Source: Cryoendolithus antarcticus
Taxonomy: Eukaryota > Ascomycota > Dothideomycetes > Cladosporiales > Cladosporiaceae
Direction of reading: 5' to 3'
Assembly: GCA_002077065.1 (NCBI GenBank)
Contig: NAJO01000025.1
Location: 558,001-622,000 of the forward strand
DNA length: 64,000 bases
Of this stretch, positions 21,476 through 31,786 are shown piece by piece. Both the position numbers and the translations under genes were made by a program. The first letter of the stretch is position 1. Each line of letters starts with the position of its first letter. The notes below the pieces were generated by a model. That model did no database searches. It was not told the DNA's origin and worked only from the letters and a program-made list of their open reading frames with translations.

Positions 21476-22964
21476 GCGTTCACGATAGTGTTCGCCGCGC
21501 TGGTTGGCCTGTGCCATGCTTCACCCCTTGAGGAGCGGACCATTCCAACAGGCGCAGCGTTCTGTTCGGCAGTGACGAGCCTTGTTTCCAAAGCGAAGGC
21601 AACGAGCACTGCCAGCAAGTTCTGCTCATCTTACCTCTCCATTTCGACAAAGACTACCACCGCGGTGTCGACTGTATCGACGTTGGTTGTCACGTTCCGC
21701 AGATGCCAGCAAAAATTGACTAACAGACCGCAGTACGGCATCAATATCGACAGTGACTGCGACCACTGGCACGACCACAGTGACTGCATGCAATCCAGTA
21801 GGCGTCACTACACTGTACGTGCACCTTATTGCGTCCCCTCCGACCGAAAACTAACAGTGTCGCAGTACAAGCACCGTGTCTACCCCTACGTGAGTGTTTG
21901 TCGGATCGCGTTAATCGCAGGATCGCGCAATAATGAGCGACTGTAGCACTTCGATCACAACCTTGACCTCCCTCGTACAGTCGACTGTCCAGGTAACCGT
22001 CGCCGCGACCACAATCGTGACTTTTCTTGGCTGCCCCACTGTCGTAGCGAAGCAGAAGGCAAATCGAGCTCCCAGCACAGTGCCCAAGCCTTCAGCATTG
22101 TCGACGTTCAGCTCCTCCGGTCTCTTGGCGTCAGCATGCAGCTGTCTGTCACTTGCTACGCCGACGCAAACCATTAGCAGTGTGACGACCGTACCGGTGA
22201 CAGGTACCTCGACTGTCAACGTGATTACGATCACTCGGGGAGATTGCGAAGCGGTTACTGACTGCATCTACACAGGTCATAGCGACATCGACTGTCACGC
22301 CGGCGACGCAGTTTGCTACGTTTGATGTCACTGCTACGGTCGTGGGAAGTACCTTCACTCAACAGACCACGGTCACGGTATGCTTGCAAACTTGGAGGCG
22401 CCGGCGATACTATCTTGAATTCTAATGACTACTTATATGCAGTCCTACACCGCGACCGTCACAAATACCGTCACCCAGACTCATACTTATGACGCCTTTG
22501 CCGCGGCGCCAACGTTCAGCACATTCAAGATCAAGACAAACGTCGTCGGTAACCCAAGCAACGCGGCGAATGGCGACTACGGCGTTTTCAATGACCAACA
22601 GAGCTGGGTTGCGTTCACCGCAACGGACACCTCGTCCGCAACAGTGTTCACCCTAGACTCCAGCTGCCATTTGTCCGTCAACGGAGGTGCCAAGTACGCC
22701 GCCTCAAATGTATACGGCAACGAAGGAGCCATCGTGGTATTCATCGGACCAGGGAATGGTGGTCTCAGTGGATCGCCGAATACCTATGCCGCGTGCAATA
22801 TCACCTTGGATCCGACGGTGGACACTGGCTTTCGTTTGCAGTGCAATAGAAACGGCGGGACATACCAAGCAGTGGCCAATGACAACTCGGGCTGGTGGTA
22901 TGCAGGAGGGAGCGAGAGTAGTTCCAGTGATGCTGCTAAGATCGTCGTTGTTCCTGTAGCATAG
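21476..22964 (+). CDS. Secreted Thr/Ser-rich protein, six exons, start unclear
   Basis: Unrecognised secreted or wall protein. Six exons fit by frame, splice sites and composition: to 21693, 21734-21814, 21866-21889, 21938-22220, 22276-22377 and 22443-22964; introns are 40-65 nt. The N-terminal segment FTIVFAALVGLCHASPLEER reads as a signal peptide with its cleavage region. FCSAVTSLVSKAKATSTASK and FCSSYLSI follow, a cysteine pattern common in ascomycete surface proteins. The middle is Thr/Val-Thr repeats (STVTATTGTTTVTA). The last exon is a compact ~150-residue domain with FTLDSSCHLSVNGGAKYAA, AACNITLDPTVDTGFRLQC and NDNSGWWYAG. No in-frame ATG precedes the signal segment: the only nearby one (21474) is out of frame, so the start is in an unseen exon or lost. 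Confidence 0.55.
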
Positions 22965-23136
22965 ACCGAGAGATCTCACCGAGATTTGCGCTGAACTCGT
23001 ATGTGTAGATCTGCAACCTGTCGAGCAACTCTCTATCACCACAGTCTGAGCCCGCTTGACAAGAGACCTTCTGTCGCTCTGCACACCGCGTCCGACCTGT
23101 CTACGACCTATCCGCACTTGGTGATTGGATCTCTTG

Positions 23137-23568
23137 CTACGCGGCTTGAGATTGCTGAGCGGACATACTTGATGATGATATGCAGAAACGCCCGGAACTC
23201 GGGCCAGATACACACCCACCGCCTCGTCTTCGAACCATGGAAACTGATGGTGGTAATGTGAAGGGATCCAGCACGTAAGTTCCAGATAGGTCGAATTGCT
23301 TCGATGGGCGCGGTAGCAGAAGGCGATTAACTCGGAGGTACCCTTTGGTGCGGTGCGGGCGGAAGAAGAGCTCCACTTGGAGAGATGGGGACGAGACGAT
23401 CAGCTTGTGCCAGTGTTTGCTGACTCTCTGGGCCAAGAGAAGGGTCTTATTGTGGCCGATGGAGAGCAGTATGTATTCAAGCAGCTCAGGGATGGCAAGG
23501 GTTCTGCACATGGCTGTTTGGAGCTCATGGTAAAGCTCGCGTGCGTCGTCGTTGGTCATTGTGGGCAA
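23137..23568 (-). CDS. F-box-like family copy B, C-terminus probably shifted
   Basis: Copy B of the F-box-like family, divergent from copy C. The open frame has 143 codons; the family start matches the ATG at 23514 (MCRTLAIPELLEYILLSIG), though 23568 also opens the frame. The first two blocks are intact: KTLLLAQRVSKHWHKLIVSS and VELFFR, then VNRLLLPRP. The third block (VYLARVPG) lies in another frame, near 23180-23200, while the frame itself ends in low-complexity Ser/Gln. A small indel near 23215-23240 would explain this. So the copy either makes a shortened protein or is becoming a pseudogene. Confidence 0.5.
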   Translation of the reverse strand: MPTMTNDDARELYHELQTAMCRTLAIPELLEYILLSIGHNKTLLLAQRVSKHWHKLIVSSPSLQVELFFRPHRTKGYLRVNRLLLPRPSKQFDLSGTYVLDPFTLPPSVSMVRRRGGGCVSGPSSGRFCISSSSMSAQQSQAA

Positions 23569-23682
23569 CTAACTGGCAGTGCGCGCCGCCGATCTTCGAT
23601 GGAGGTTCGGTTGCTGCGATGTCTACAACACAAGGAGTAATGTGCAGTATAGAAAACTGATATCCCGCGAAGACAGGAAATC

Positions 23683-23694
23683 GGGAAGGAGCGA
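23683..23694 (+). promoter_or_regulatory. Shared 12-mer GGGAAGGAGCGA upstream of copy C
   Basis: The exact 12-mer lies 119 bases before the ATG of F-box-like copy C, and also in the divergent region shared with copy B. The same 12-mer occurs before copies at 49774 and 50834. It may be a promoter or leader element, or just conserved duplicated flank. Confidence 0.4.
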
Positions 23695-23813
23695 GTGAGA
23701 GACGTGCCTGCCTGGATCACGAATGTGCGTGTTCGAAATACTGATCACTCTGACTGCACGACTTCCTTCACCTTTCTGGTCACTCCCGCCGTCCCTTGGT
23801 CACCACAGACATC

Positions 23814-24365
23814 ATGGCCGCCGCAAAGATGCTCGGCATCCCAGAAATTCTCGAGCCCATCCTCATCAATGTCGCCGACATGAAGACCCTGCTCCTCGCT
23901 AAGCGCATCGACAAGACCTGGGAGGCTGTCATCACTCGCTCGCGTTCCCTGCAGGAGATCTTATTCTTCGAACGCACCAGTACGGGTCCAGCGCGCTTCA
24001 ACCCCCTCTTGCTGAGGAGGGCTGTCATCAAGAAGGAAGCACAAGACTACCTCGTATTGCGCCTGCCCATCTCAAGCACCGTGTCCATGTCATTCGCGGA
24101 CCACAGCAGTGCTATGAACATGCACCTCCTGAGCGGCGGACCGCCACCGGAGGACATGGTTCGGTGCGAAATCAACTACCGAGCCATGTTCGACAGACTT
24201 GTGGTGTGCAAATGCAAGCACATGAAAGGGCTTCGCAATTTCGATGCCAAGTTGGTGCTCAGCCCGTCCAAGATGCTCGGAGCATTGCGCGGGTTCAGGG
24301 AGCGGATGCCTTCTCGTCTTGGCTGGAACTATTATCATCTCAAGCACTGCCCGGGTTCGAAATGA
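23814..24365 (+). CDS. F-box-like family copy C, intact
   Basis: Single-exon gene of 183 residues, intact. The F-box-like block is at residues ~7-50: GIPEILEPILINVADMKTLL, LAKRIDKTWEAVITRSRSLQ and EILFF. The second block FNPLLLRR follows, and a weak third block is AMNMHLLSGG. The C-terminal 90 residues differ from the other copies (a CKCKHMKGLRNFD stretch). Family knowledge suggests binding to Skp1 and delivery of a substrate to an SCF ligase, but no substrate-binding repeat is present, so the role is inference. The ATG at 23814 (MAAAKMLG) matches the starts of the other copies. It sits 245 bases from the divergent copy B. Confidence 0.65.
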   Translation: MAAAKMLGIPEILEPILINVADMKTLLLAKRIDKTWEAVITRSRSLQEILFFERTSTGPARFNPLLLRRAVIKKEAQDYLVLRLPISSTVSMSFADHSSAMNMHLLSGGPPPEDMVRCEINYRAMFDRLVVCKCKHMKGLRNFDAKLVLSPSKMLGALRGFRERMPSRLGWNYYHLKHCPGSK

Positions 24366-24662
24366 TGCGGTGGGATTGGAGCAGAGATAGCATCGCGGTT
24401 AGTATTTATGGCATGGAGTGGTGTCCAGAACTTCAAGCTGACTTTTTCAGTGTCACTTCGTTCGAATCACGTCCCAGCCTGGGTGCATCTGCCGGCTGTA
24501 AGGCACAAGAGCAGTGTTTGCTGCTCGATGACAGCCTACGGGGCATGGAGACGCTTAGACAAACGCCGAACGCTCAACCAGAGTCCCACTCTCGATGAAC
24601 ATTCGCACATTCCCAACTTACATCGTCTCGGAGATCGACTATCGTGCCTCGATTCGGTGGCT

Positions 24663-27167
24663 TCATCCCTCCCTAGCACCAAGCTCCACAGCCCTTCTAC
24701 TACTGAATGCCCCAAGTCCCACTCGTCTCGTCCTCGGCAACACAAGACTAGGCACACTCTCCCTCCTCGCTCCACTCCTTCTCTCTTCCTCCTCACCGTC
24801 ACTGTCTTCTTGCTCTTCTTCCATCACCACAGGGGGACTCGCTTCCCTTCCAAACCGCCGCGTGGTCGAGAGGGACGACACGCGATTCTTGGTACTGGCG
24901 TTAGTATTCCCTTCATAGGCCTGAGTGTTTGCTCTTCGCGCTGCGAGGTTTTCTTGCAGACTCGGCGACCTGGTCGTGCCGTCCCCAACACCTGTGGAAG
25001 ACTCCCGAGGACTGACGTTACTGTGATACTGTGGTCGAAGGCGCGAGGAGGAGCCGATGTCAGTGAAGGCTCGACTCGGTGGTCTGACTGTTGGATCATC
25101 ATCGCCACTCAGATCGTCTTGTCTGAAGCGCGGCGCAGCGAGTCGACTGCCAGCCCGCGAGTAGAATCGACTTTGCGTTCTTGTCGTGCCTTGATGGGAT
25201 GGCGTGGGTTCGGCATCTGATGCCGAGACGTCGTCGAAGCTGTTGTGGAGGCTTGATGGCGTCCTCCCTGGCTGTACACCCAGAATACTACTCCTGCGGG
25301 CTTCGAGACGGGAAAGAGGGCGTGACGTATTGGCTCGGGACGCGACGTCACGTGGTGCACCAAGACTTGCGCGAGATCGGGAGTGAGACGCAGCGCGGAG
25401 CTTGGGCGAGTCCAAAGCGATGACAGGCGACGCTGTGGTCGAGACTGTCGGCGCTTCGTGCTTCCCCTCACAGAGCGCTATGCACAGATCTGTCAAATTG
25501 CGACACATCGTGTCTGCTTTACGGCGGATGTGGCGATCGGATACTGTCACACCGTTGATGATTGAAGCTGCAGAATAAGCTGTACCCTGTGGACCGGCGC
25601 TGCCTGTGAGTGCAGCCAACTGCAATGCATCCGCTGCTGTTGCTTCGAGTGAGCGATAGAGCGAGGCATTGAGTAGCGTCTTTGCTTTCGCCAGTGCCGC
25701 ATGAAGCATGGGGTGTATGTTCGTGGAGCCCACAGCACTGTTTTTCGCTTCCTCCGCTCCAGGCTTGGCATCAGAGTCCTTACGCTCCTGCTTTGGTGGT
25801 GATGAGACAGTCGTGGGTGCAGTCGTAGCAGTCCGCGGTCGTTCCCGCTCTCCTTGCGCTGTGCTAGCAGCAATCGCGGCGCCTGATGAGGTCGGCATTT
25901 TCCCCGTCAACTCCATCCTCTTGATACGCGACTTCAGGTCATCCAGCTCATCCCACACTGTCGATGGAGCAGTCTGCGACTCGACTGACGCAGAGTCCAT
26001 TTGTGAATGCTTAGGCTCCGAGCTGTTGCCCGGCGAGTGTCCGTCTGTTTCTTGTCGCGCGGCTGTCAACACAGTCTGTCGATGCTGCTGCGACTGTGCT
26101 GTGCTCTCCCCGAACGATGGTCGCCTTCTTCCAAACGACGGCAATTCTGGCGACTTCACACGGTTCCCCAGTCGCGATTCAGTCATACGCGCGCGTTCAT
26201 TGGTAATCGTAGATCGCCTCGCGCGTGAGTTCGCGCTATCATCAGGATCATGGTAAGGACTTGAACTCTCAGGTGCATTGTCACCAGCACGAGGCGTGCT
26301 GTATCGCGCAGAAAAGCGCGTACTAAACCTAGACGAAGGACGATCATTCCCTGCTACATTTTGGCCCGATGTCCGCGGTCGTCGATCATCCGGCGTGCCA
26401 AGGACAGTGTCCGCCCCGAGCGAACGTCGCGAATTGTGCCATGAAGAGCGCGTCGCGGCGCGTGGCTGGAGGACTGGCACGCGCGGGCTGTGTTCGTCAG
26501 CGTCGTCGTCGTCGGCCAGTTGGAGGAAGAGGTCGCCGTGTGCTGCCATGGTGGCGCGATTGCTGTCACCGGCAGCAGCGCCGGTCAATGCCTGTAGGGT
26601 GGCCTCGTCGTGAGACAGTCGGCGTTTGGTGGGGGAGGTGCCGATGTAGTGCAATGTATTAGATTGTTTTGATATTGTGTGTGGGGGTGTGGGCAATGCC
26701 CTCTCCACCGGCTTCGAGTCCGGCTTCAATGCGCGCCGCTCTCTCGGCGACAGCGGTGCAGCGGTGACAGCGAGACGTGCGCGCGAGGTGGAGGAGCGGG
26801 GAGTGGTCAATGGCAGCGACGCTCGATGCACTGGCCGCCCCTGGCGTCCACCAGCAGTGTCTCGGTCTGATGCGCCTGGCTGACTCGCCTCCACGCGCGT
26901 CGGCGTGGGCTGGACTGAGGCTCTCTGACTGCGGTATCGCTGCGGAATATCTGGCACCGCGGGAATGGCTTCGATGCGCGGATGTCGCGTGGAAGATCGC
27001 TTCTGCTCAGATGTGGGCGTCTGCTCAGATGTCGAAAGCCGCCGGCTGTTGGCAGTAACGCGCGACGCGCTTTCCATGACTATGGCTAGCGGCATTCGCT
27101 GCAGGAAGGCATGGCCGCCACGTTTCGGCAACCTGCAGATCGTAACCCGTTGCGCTCTACTTCGCAA
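24663..27167 (-). CDS. Large disordered fungal protein, function unknown
   Basis: One long exon of up to 834 residues, mostly disordered: rich in Ser, Arg, Pro and Thr with acidic tails. Two ordered-looking blocks stand out. One is TLHYIGTSPTKRRLSH followed by GDLFLQLADDDD. The other is VWDELDDLKSRIKRMELTGK, which reads as a short coiled coil, followed by a helical part (HPMLHAALAKAKTLLNASLY and ADTMCRNLTDLCIALCEG). I recall this pattern from a conserved ascomycete protein that databases label LPXTG-motif cell wall anchor domain, a label the sequence does not justify. The likely start is MESASRV at 27077 or MPLAIVM at 27095 rather than 27167. Localisation and role are unknown. Confidence 0.65.
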   Translation of the reverse strand: MRSRAQRVTICRLPKRGGHAFLQRMPLAIVMESASRVTANSRRLSTSEQTPTSEQKRSSTRHPRIEAIPAVPDIPQRYRSQRASVQPTPTRVEASQPGASDRDTAGGRQGRPVHRASLPLTTPRSSTSRARLAVTAAPLSPRERRALKPDSKPVERALPTPPHTISKQSNTLHYIGTSPTKRRLSHDEATLQALTGAAAGDSNRATMAAHGDLFLQLADDDDADEHSPRVPVLQPRAATRSSWHNSRRSLGADTVLGTPDDRRPRTSGQNVAGNDRPSSRFSTRFSARYSTPRAGDNAPESSSPYHDPDDSANSRARRSTITNERARMTESRLGNRVKSPELPSFGRRRPSFGESTAQSQQHRQTVLTAARQETDGHSPGNSSEPKHSQMDSASVESQTAPSTVWDELDDLKSRIKRMELTGKMPTSSGAAIAASTAQGERERPRTATTAPTTVSSPPKQERKDSDAKPGAEEAKNSAVGSTNIHPMLHAALAKAKTLLNASLYRSLEATAADALQLAALTGSAGPQGTAYSAASIINGVTVSDRHIRRKADTMCRNLTDLCIALCEGKHEAPTVSTTASPVIALDSPKLRAASHSRSRASLGAPRDVASRANTSRPLSRLEARRSSILGVQPGRTPSSLHNSFDDVSASDAEPTPSHQGTTRTQSRFYSRAGSRLAAPRFRQDDLSGDDDPTVRPPSRAFTDIGSSSRLRPQYHSNVSPRESSTGVGDGTTRSPSLQENLAARRANTQAYEGNTNASTKNRVSSLSTTRRFGREASPPVVMEEEQEDSDGEEEERRSGARRESVPSLVLPRTRRVGLGAFSSRRAVELGAREG

Positions 27168-28334
27168 GGGTCACAACAAACAGGAATCGTCGAGAGTTCA
27201 AAGATGGAGAGCAAGAATAGTTGCGAGGTTTCGACCGCACTTCGGAGTTTGCGCTATCAGAGTGCGCCATCGATGGCAAGGCGTCGCGGTCTCCGGGATT
27301 ATCGTTGCTTCGAAACCCTCTCACGGACCGCGCCACGACTCGGTAGCTTGCGAAACCAAATCTAGGTAGCGCGAACTCATCCTTGGTACGCCCGATGATC
27401 TAGCCGTTGAACGTTTTCTCTAGTCTCACTTCGATCACGGGCATCGCGGGAGCATTGGAGCCATGACCCATGGTGTCAATGAACTCTCGTCAGTCAGAAG
27501 CCTGCCGTTGCAATCCTCACAGTGCCATAACGTTGATTCGGCACTCCACATACAATGGACGGCAACATCCAAGAGTTCCATCACACCAAGTCACAAACTC
27601 ACTGTCAGCCCTTCTAAGGTTGCCGCTTCTGCTTGCTGGCCGGATTACGTGCAACGGGCACCTAGACACGTTGGCTACGAACTCAATCTAGAGCTAGAGC
27701 ATATTCCGTTTCGGGTCTGGCGATACTTCCAGCACACCCGTTCGGCATTCACGCAATGATGGTCTACCATGGCTCATGCACCAGGAATTCACGCACAGTG
27801 CACAGGTAAGGGCAATCGCTACAATAGATAGGTAAGCGACCGCGCAAGAGGTATGCACCTCTGCTCGAGTCCACGGTCCCTCCTGCTGCGTACCCGCCTC
27901 GGAGCGCATAAATCCATGTTACCATCGTCTTCGTCCAGAGACAGGGTCTGCGCGCACCTGCGATGGCAACGCAAATTGCACTCATCGTCTACACTACATT
28001 ACAGAAGATATGTTCCCCAGTCCTACAAGATCAAGGGTCGCCCAGGGCACGACTCCGATTCGCCAAGCTTCCGCTCGACCTCGGCTGCACTGTCGATCTG
28101 TACCCCACAAAATGCTCTTCAATAGAGCTCTCAGGATACCGACGACCTGGAGCTTTGTAGTGCGTGAGTATAGCCGTCGTTCTATAGTCGTTCTACGTGC
28201 AAGCACCGGGATCATCAGTCAGACCGCATCTTTGATCATACGCGCTGTGAAAGTCTCATCCTTGCAGCTCACTAATTTGCCGTCGCGTCCGAGTCGCGTA
28301 TGGCTTTACCCAAAGAACATTGACCTCCAGCACG
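27168..28334. other. Intergenic, divergent promoter region
   Basis: About 1.17 kb between the divergent disordered-protein gene and the acyl-activating enzyme. Only short open frames on both strands; nothing recognisable. Confidence 0.4.
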
Positions 28335-30132
28335 ATGTCTACAGCTCTCAAACGCCTTACGTCTCTCGCCTCACAGCTTGTTCCTTCCACTCCGGCTCCA
28401 GCGATCTTCGAGCATCGGCATAACATCCACCAGCTCAGCCCAACACTCTTCCTTCCACGCGCTGCTGCAATAGAGCCCGATGCGATTGCCACCTACCACA
28501 CGAATGCTGATCGCAAAGTCGTGAAGCGAACTTACCAGCAAACCGCAGATCGTGCAGCAGGTCTTGCGTACTATTTGCGCAAGCATGGCTACAAGCGAGT
28601 GGGCATACTGGCACCTAACACACCTGCGTTCCTGGAATCTATCTACGGCATTGGCGCTGCTTCCGCCGTCAACGTAGCTATCAATTATCGCCTCAAGAAG
28701 GAAGATATCTCCTACATCTTCGATCATGCAGAGGTCGATCTGATTATAGTAGACGCGGAATTCCAGAATCTTCTCACGGACTATCGTGCACGACATCCTA
28801 GTATCCCGTTCTTGATCGACACCGACACTGACTTGCCCACAAATCCTTACGATCTCGCAGTGGCTGAGGGTCAGCTCCATGATCAGCAGACTGGCTCTCA
28901 CGGCTGGGCAGCTCTTGAAACAGAGACTACAAACGAGGAGTCCATGATCGCACTCTCATACACCTCAGGCACAACTGCAAAGCCCAAGGGCGTGGTCTAC
29001 ACACACCGCTCAGCATATCTTGGAGCAATCGCAAATTTGATCGAGAGTGGACTGAACACGCATAACAGCAAAGCCGATCGATGTCACTACTTGTGGACTT
29101 TGCCGATGTTTCACGCGATGGGCTGGACGTTTCCTTGGGCAGTGACAGCGGCGAGAGGGACGCACTACTGCCTGCGGAAGATTGAGTATCCCGAGATCTG
29201 GCGATTGTTGAAGGAAGAGGCGATTAGCCATTTCAATGCTGCGCCTACAGTCAATACATTACTGTGTGCAGACCCGAATGCTGAGAAGCTGCCTGGTAGG
29301 TGATCTCCTGCCCGCGATCCTGACTGGAGACTGACATCTCGCAGAACCCGTTCGCGTTACAGTCGCCGCATCTCCACCTACAGCCCACCTCTTCGAGACC
29401 ATGGAGTCAATGAATCTCCATCCTGTGCACGTCTACGGCCTCACGGAGACCTACGGTCCCATAACAAAAGGCTACATTCTCCCCTCCTGGTCCCACTCCC
29501 CTCCCAAACAACGCTTCGCCAACATGGCACGCCAAGGCCATGGCCACGTCCTCTCAACCCCTGCCCGTGTAGTCAGAACCAGCTCCGAAGACCCCGATCA
29601 GCCAGCCGAGGAACTTATAAACGTCAAGCAAGACGGCAAAGAAATCGGCGAGATCATCCTCACCGGAAACCTCTGCGCGAAAGAGTACTACAAAGATGCT
29701 GCCGCGACACGGAAGCTCTTCCTCGGCGGCGCGCTCCACACAGGCGACCTCGCAGTCTGGCACCCTGACGGCGCGATCCAGATCCTCGACCGCGCAAAGG
29801 ATATAATTATCTCCGGCGGCGAGAACATCTCCTCCGTGGCCCTCGAAGCGTTGCTAGTGACCCACCCAGACATTCTCGAAGCCGCGTGTGTCGGCGTACC
29901 GCATGAGAAATGGGGCGAGACGCCTAAGGCTTTCGTGACTGTTAAGCAGGGCAAGTCGATGCAGGCCGAGGATCTCGTGAAATGGGCCAAGGAGCACTCG
30001 GCTATTAGTGGGTTTATGGTGCCGAGGGAAGTGGAGGTGTTGCAGGAGCTGCCGAAGACAAGTACAGGGAAATTGAGGAAGAACATTCTGCGGGCTTGGG
30101 CGAAGGGTGGAAGCAGAGAGGTGGTTGAGTGA
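28335..30132 (+). CDS. Acyl-activating enzyme (AMP-dependent acyl-CoA ligase)
   Basis: Member of the ANL superfamily that adenylates a carboxylic acid with ATP and passes it to CoA. Exons 28335-29295 and 29345-30132 (49-nt intron, GTAGGT...GCAG) give about 582 residues. The P-loop-like signature is SYTSGTTAKPKGVVYTHRSA. Next come the acyl-site segments WTLPMFHAMGWTFPWAV and VYGLTETYGP, then HTGDLAVWHPDGAIQILDRA and KDIIISGGENISS. The catalytic lysine motif is LPKTSTGKLRK. The long N-terminal region and the order resemble plant AAE enzymes and fungal AKT1-type ligases. No peroxisomal PTS1 is visible (the end is REVVE). The substrate is not predictable. An alpha/beta hydrolase follows in the same direction after 543 bases. 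Confidence 0.85.
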
Positions 30133-30675
30133 GAGGAGGTGGTAGAAGGTTACCAGCGCGGTGGTATTACTGCCTATGCTTCTCCGAAACCTCTGAGAAG
30201 CGGTTGCGCTTCTCCGATGATGTCCAAGACTGGCAAATCTAGCTGACCACATGAGTGAGAGACTCGTAGTGCAGTCTATCACTCACGTCAAACGGCAGTC
30301 TTGGCGGATGAGCTAGCGTCGGTTTGGTGGATCTCATGCATGTACTGTACGCATCGCGAGACACTATCACTGTCCGAATCGGGGATATAGTATCGTTCAT
30401 TCCATGTCTCATGTAGTTGATGAGCTCACGTTTCTTCGCCTCGAACACATAGCCTTATTGTTCCCTCCATTTCCCCGCTGCGGGGATGCGAATGTGGCTA
30501 CGTGATCGCATTACATCGAGCTCCCTCGATTGCTCATCAGTGCGGACATAGTCGCTCAGCCGCAAAGTATAGCGAGGATATAAAGCTTAGGGACTTGCCC
30601 GAGCGTGATATCTGATCTCTACCTTTCAACTCATTCTGCTGCTTCAGTGTATCTTACCATTCGCACGTCACGACT
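30133..30675. other. Intergenic, promoter of the hydrolase
   Basis: About 540 bases between the acyl-activating enzyme and the hydrolase. Besides a TATA-like box near 30579 nothing is seen. Confidence 0.4.
30579..30584 (+). promoter_or_regulatory. TATA-like box before the alpha/beta hydrolase
   Basis: TATAAA lies 91 bases before the ATG at 30676, followed by a pyrimidine-rich leader. Position and sequence fit a core promoter; unproven. Confidence 0.35.
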
Positions 30676-31786
30676 ATGCCTCGCCGTGACATCGAGTTCA
30701 AGACGTCTGACCATGTCACTCTCCGTGGCTGGCTATTCACGCCAGAGAAGGGTAGCAGCAAGCTCCCCTGCCTGATCATGTCCCACGGCTGGACTGCGCT
30801 CAAGGAAATGGACCTCGACACCTTCGCGGAGTACTTTACCTCGAAGCTTACCATCGCCTGTCTAGTCTACGACAACCGTGGCTTTGGCGCGAGTGACGCG
30901 GCTCCACATGCGCCTCGCTATGAGATCTTGCCAGAGCTGCAGAGGAGCGACTATAGCGACGCGATTACTTACGCGCAGTCGCTTGAGGAGGTTGATGGGG
31001 ATAAGATTGGGATTTGGGGAAGTAGTTATAGTGGAGGGCATGTGCTGTTTGTTGGAGCTGTGGATCGCAGGGTGAAGGCTGTCCTGAGCCAGGTGTAAGT
31101 CGAGAGTTATGCCAGGAGGGACTAGTTGCTGACGTGAGGTGTATAGACCCCTGACGGATGGATGGTCGAACTTTCATCGCTTGATCAGGCCGGACTTCGT
31201 GGCGGGCATGGAAAGTGCCTTCCTGGCAGGTACGGCTGTTCAGCAGGTCGCTAGCTGGCACCAAGTGTGACTGTGCTGACGAGGCTCTCCAGATCGCGCA
31301 GCTCGTGCCCAGGGCAAAGATGCCACGATGTTACCTGTAGTTGATGCCGATCCAACAAAGCCGTCGTCTCTGCCAACGCCAGATAGCTATGAGTTTTTCG
31401 CAGCGTGGGAGAAGAATTCAGACTGGAAGAACGAAGTGACCGTGAAAAGGCAAGTACTTCGAACGTGCTGGCCTACCGGAGCTCGCTGGCTGATATCGCT
31501 TTTCAGCGTCGAGCTGCTACGTGCAAACGACCCTTCGCACATGATTCACCGCATCTCGCCAACTCCATTGCTGATGACGATTGCGCAGAACGACGTGTTG
31601 ACTCCAACTGACATCGCTCTTGATGCATACACCAGAGCTCGTGAGCCGAAGCAGCTGCACATCATCCCTGGAGGTCATTTTGATGGGTACAGCGGGCCGA
31701 ACTTTGAGAAGAACGCTGGCAGGCAGGCTCAGTTTCTGAAGGAGACATTATGCGCTGGAGAGGAGGCTGCACTGCCACTGCGCTGA
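30676..31786 (+). CDS. Alpha/beta hydrolase (dienelactone-hydrolase/Fma-AT-like), GC-AG intron
   Basis: Alpha/beta hydrolase fold enzyme of about 312 residues, resembling the group that includes the fumagillin polyketide transferase Af380. Four exons: 30676-31094, 31147-31229, 31293-31449, 31507-31786. The start MPRRDIEFKTSDHVTLRGW is family-like. The nucleophile serine is in GIWGSSYSGGHVL, the acid probably in NDVLTPTD and the histidine in IPGGHFDGYSG. The third intron (31450-31506, 57 nt) begins GCAAGT and ends TTTCAG: a GC-AG intron. It is in frame and stop-free, but skipping it restores VTVKSVELLRANDPS and SPTPLLM, as in relatives. The product is probably a hydrolase or acyltransferase; the adjacent acyl-activating enzyme hints at a joint pathway. 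Confidence 0.8.

Noticed and set aside
25708..26256. Antisense frames over the disordered-protein gene
   Set aside because: Low-complexity Ser/Arg coding sequence on the minus strand generates open complements; none has a domain.
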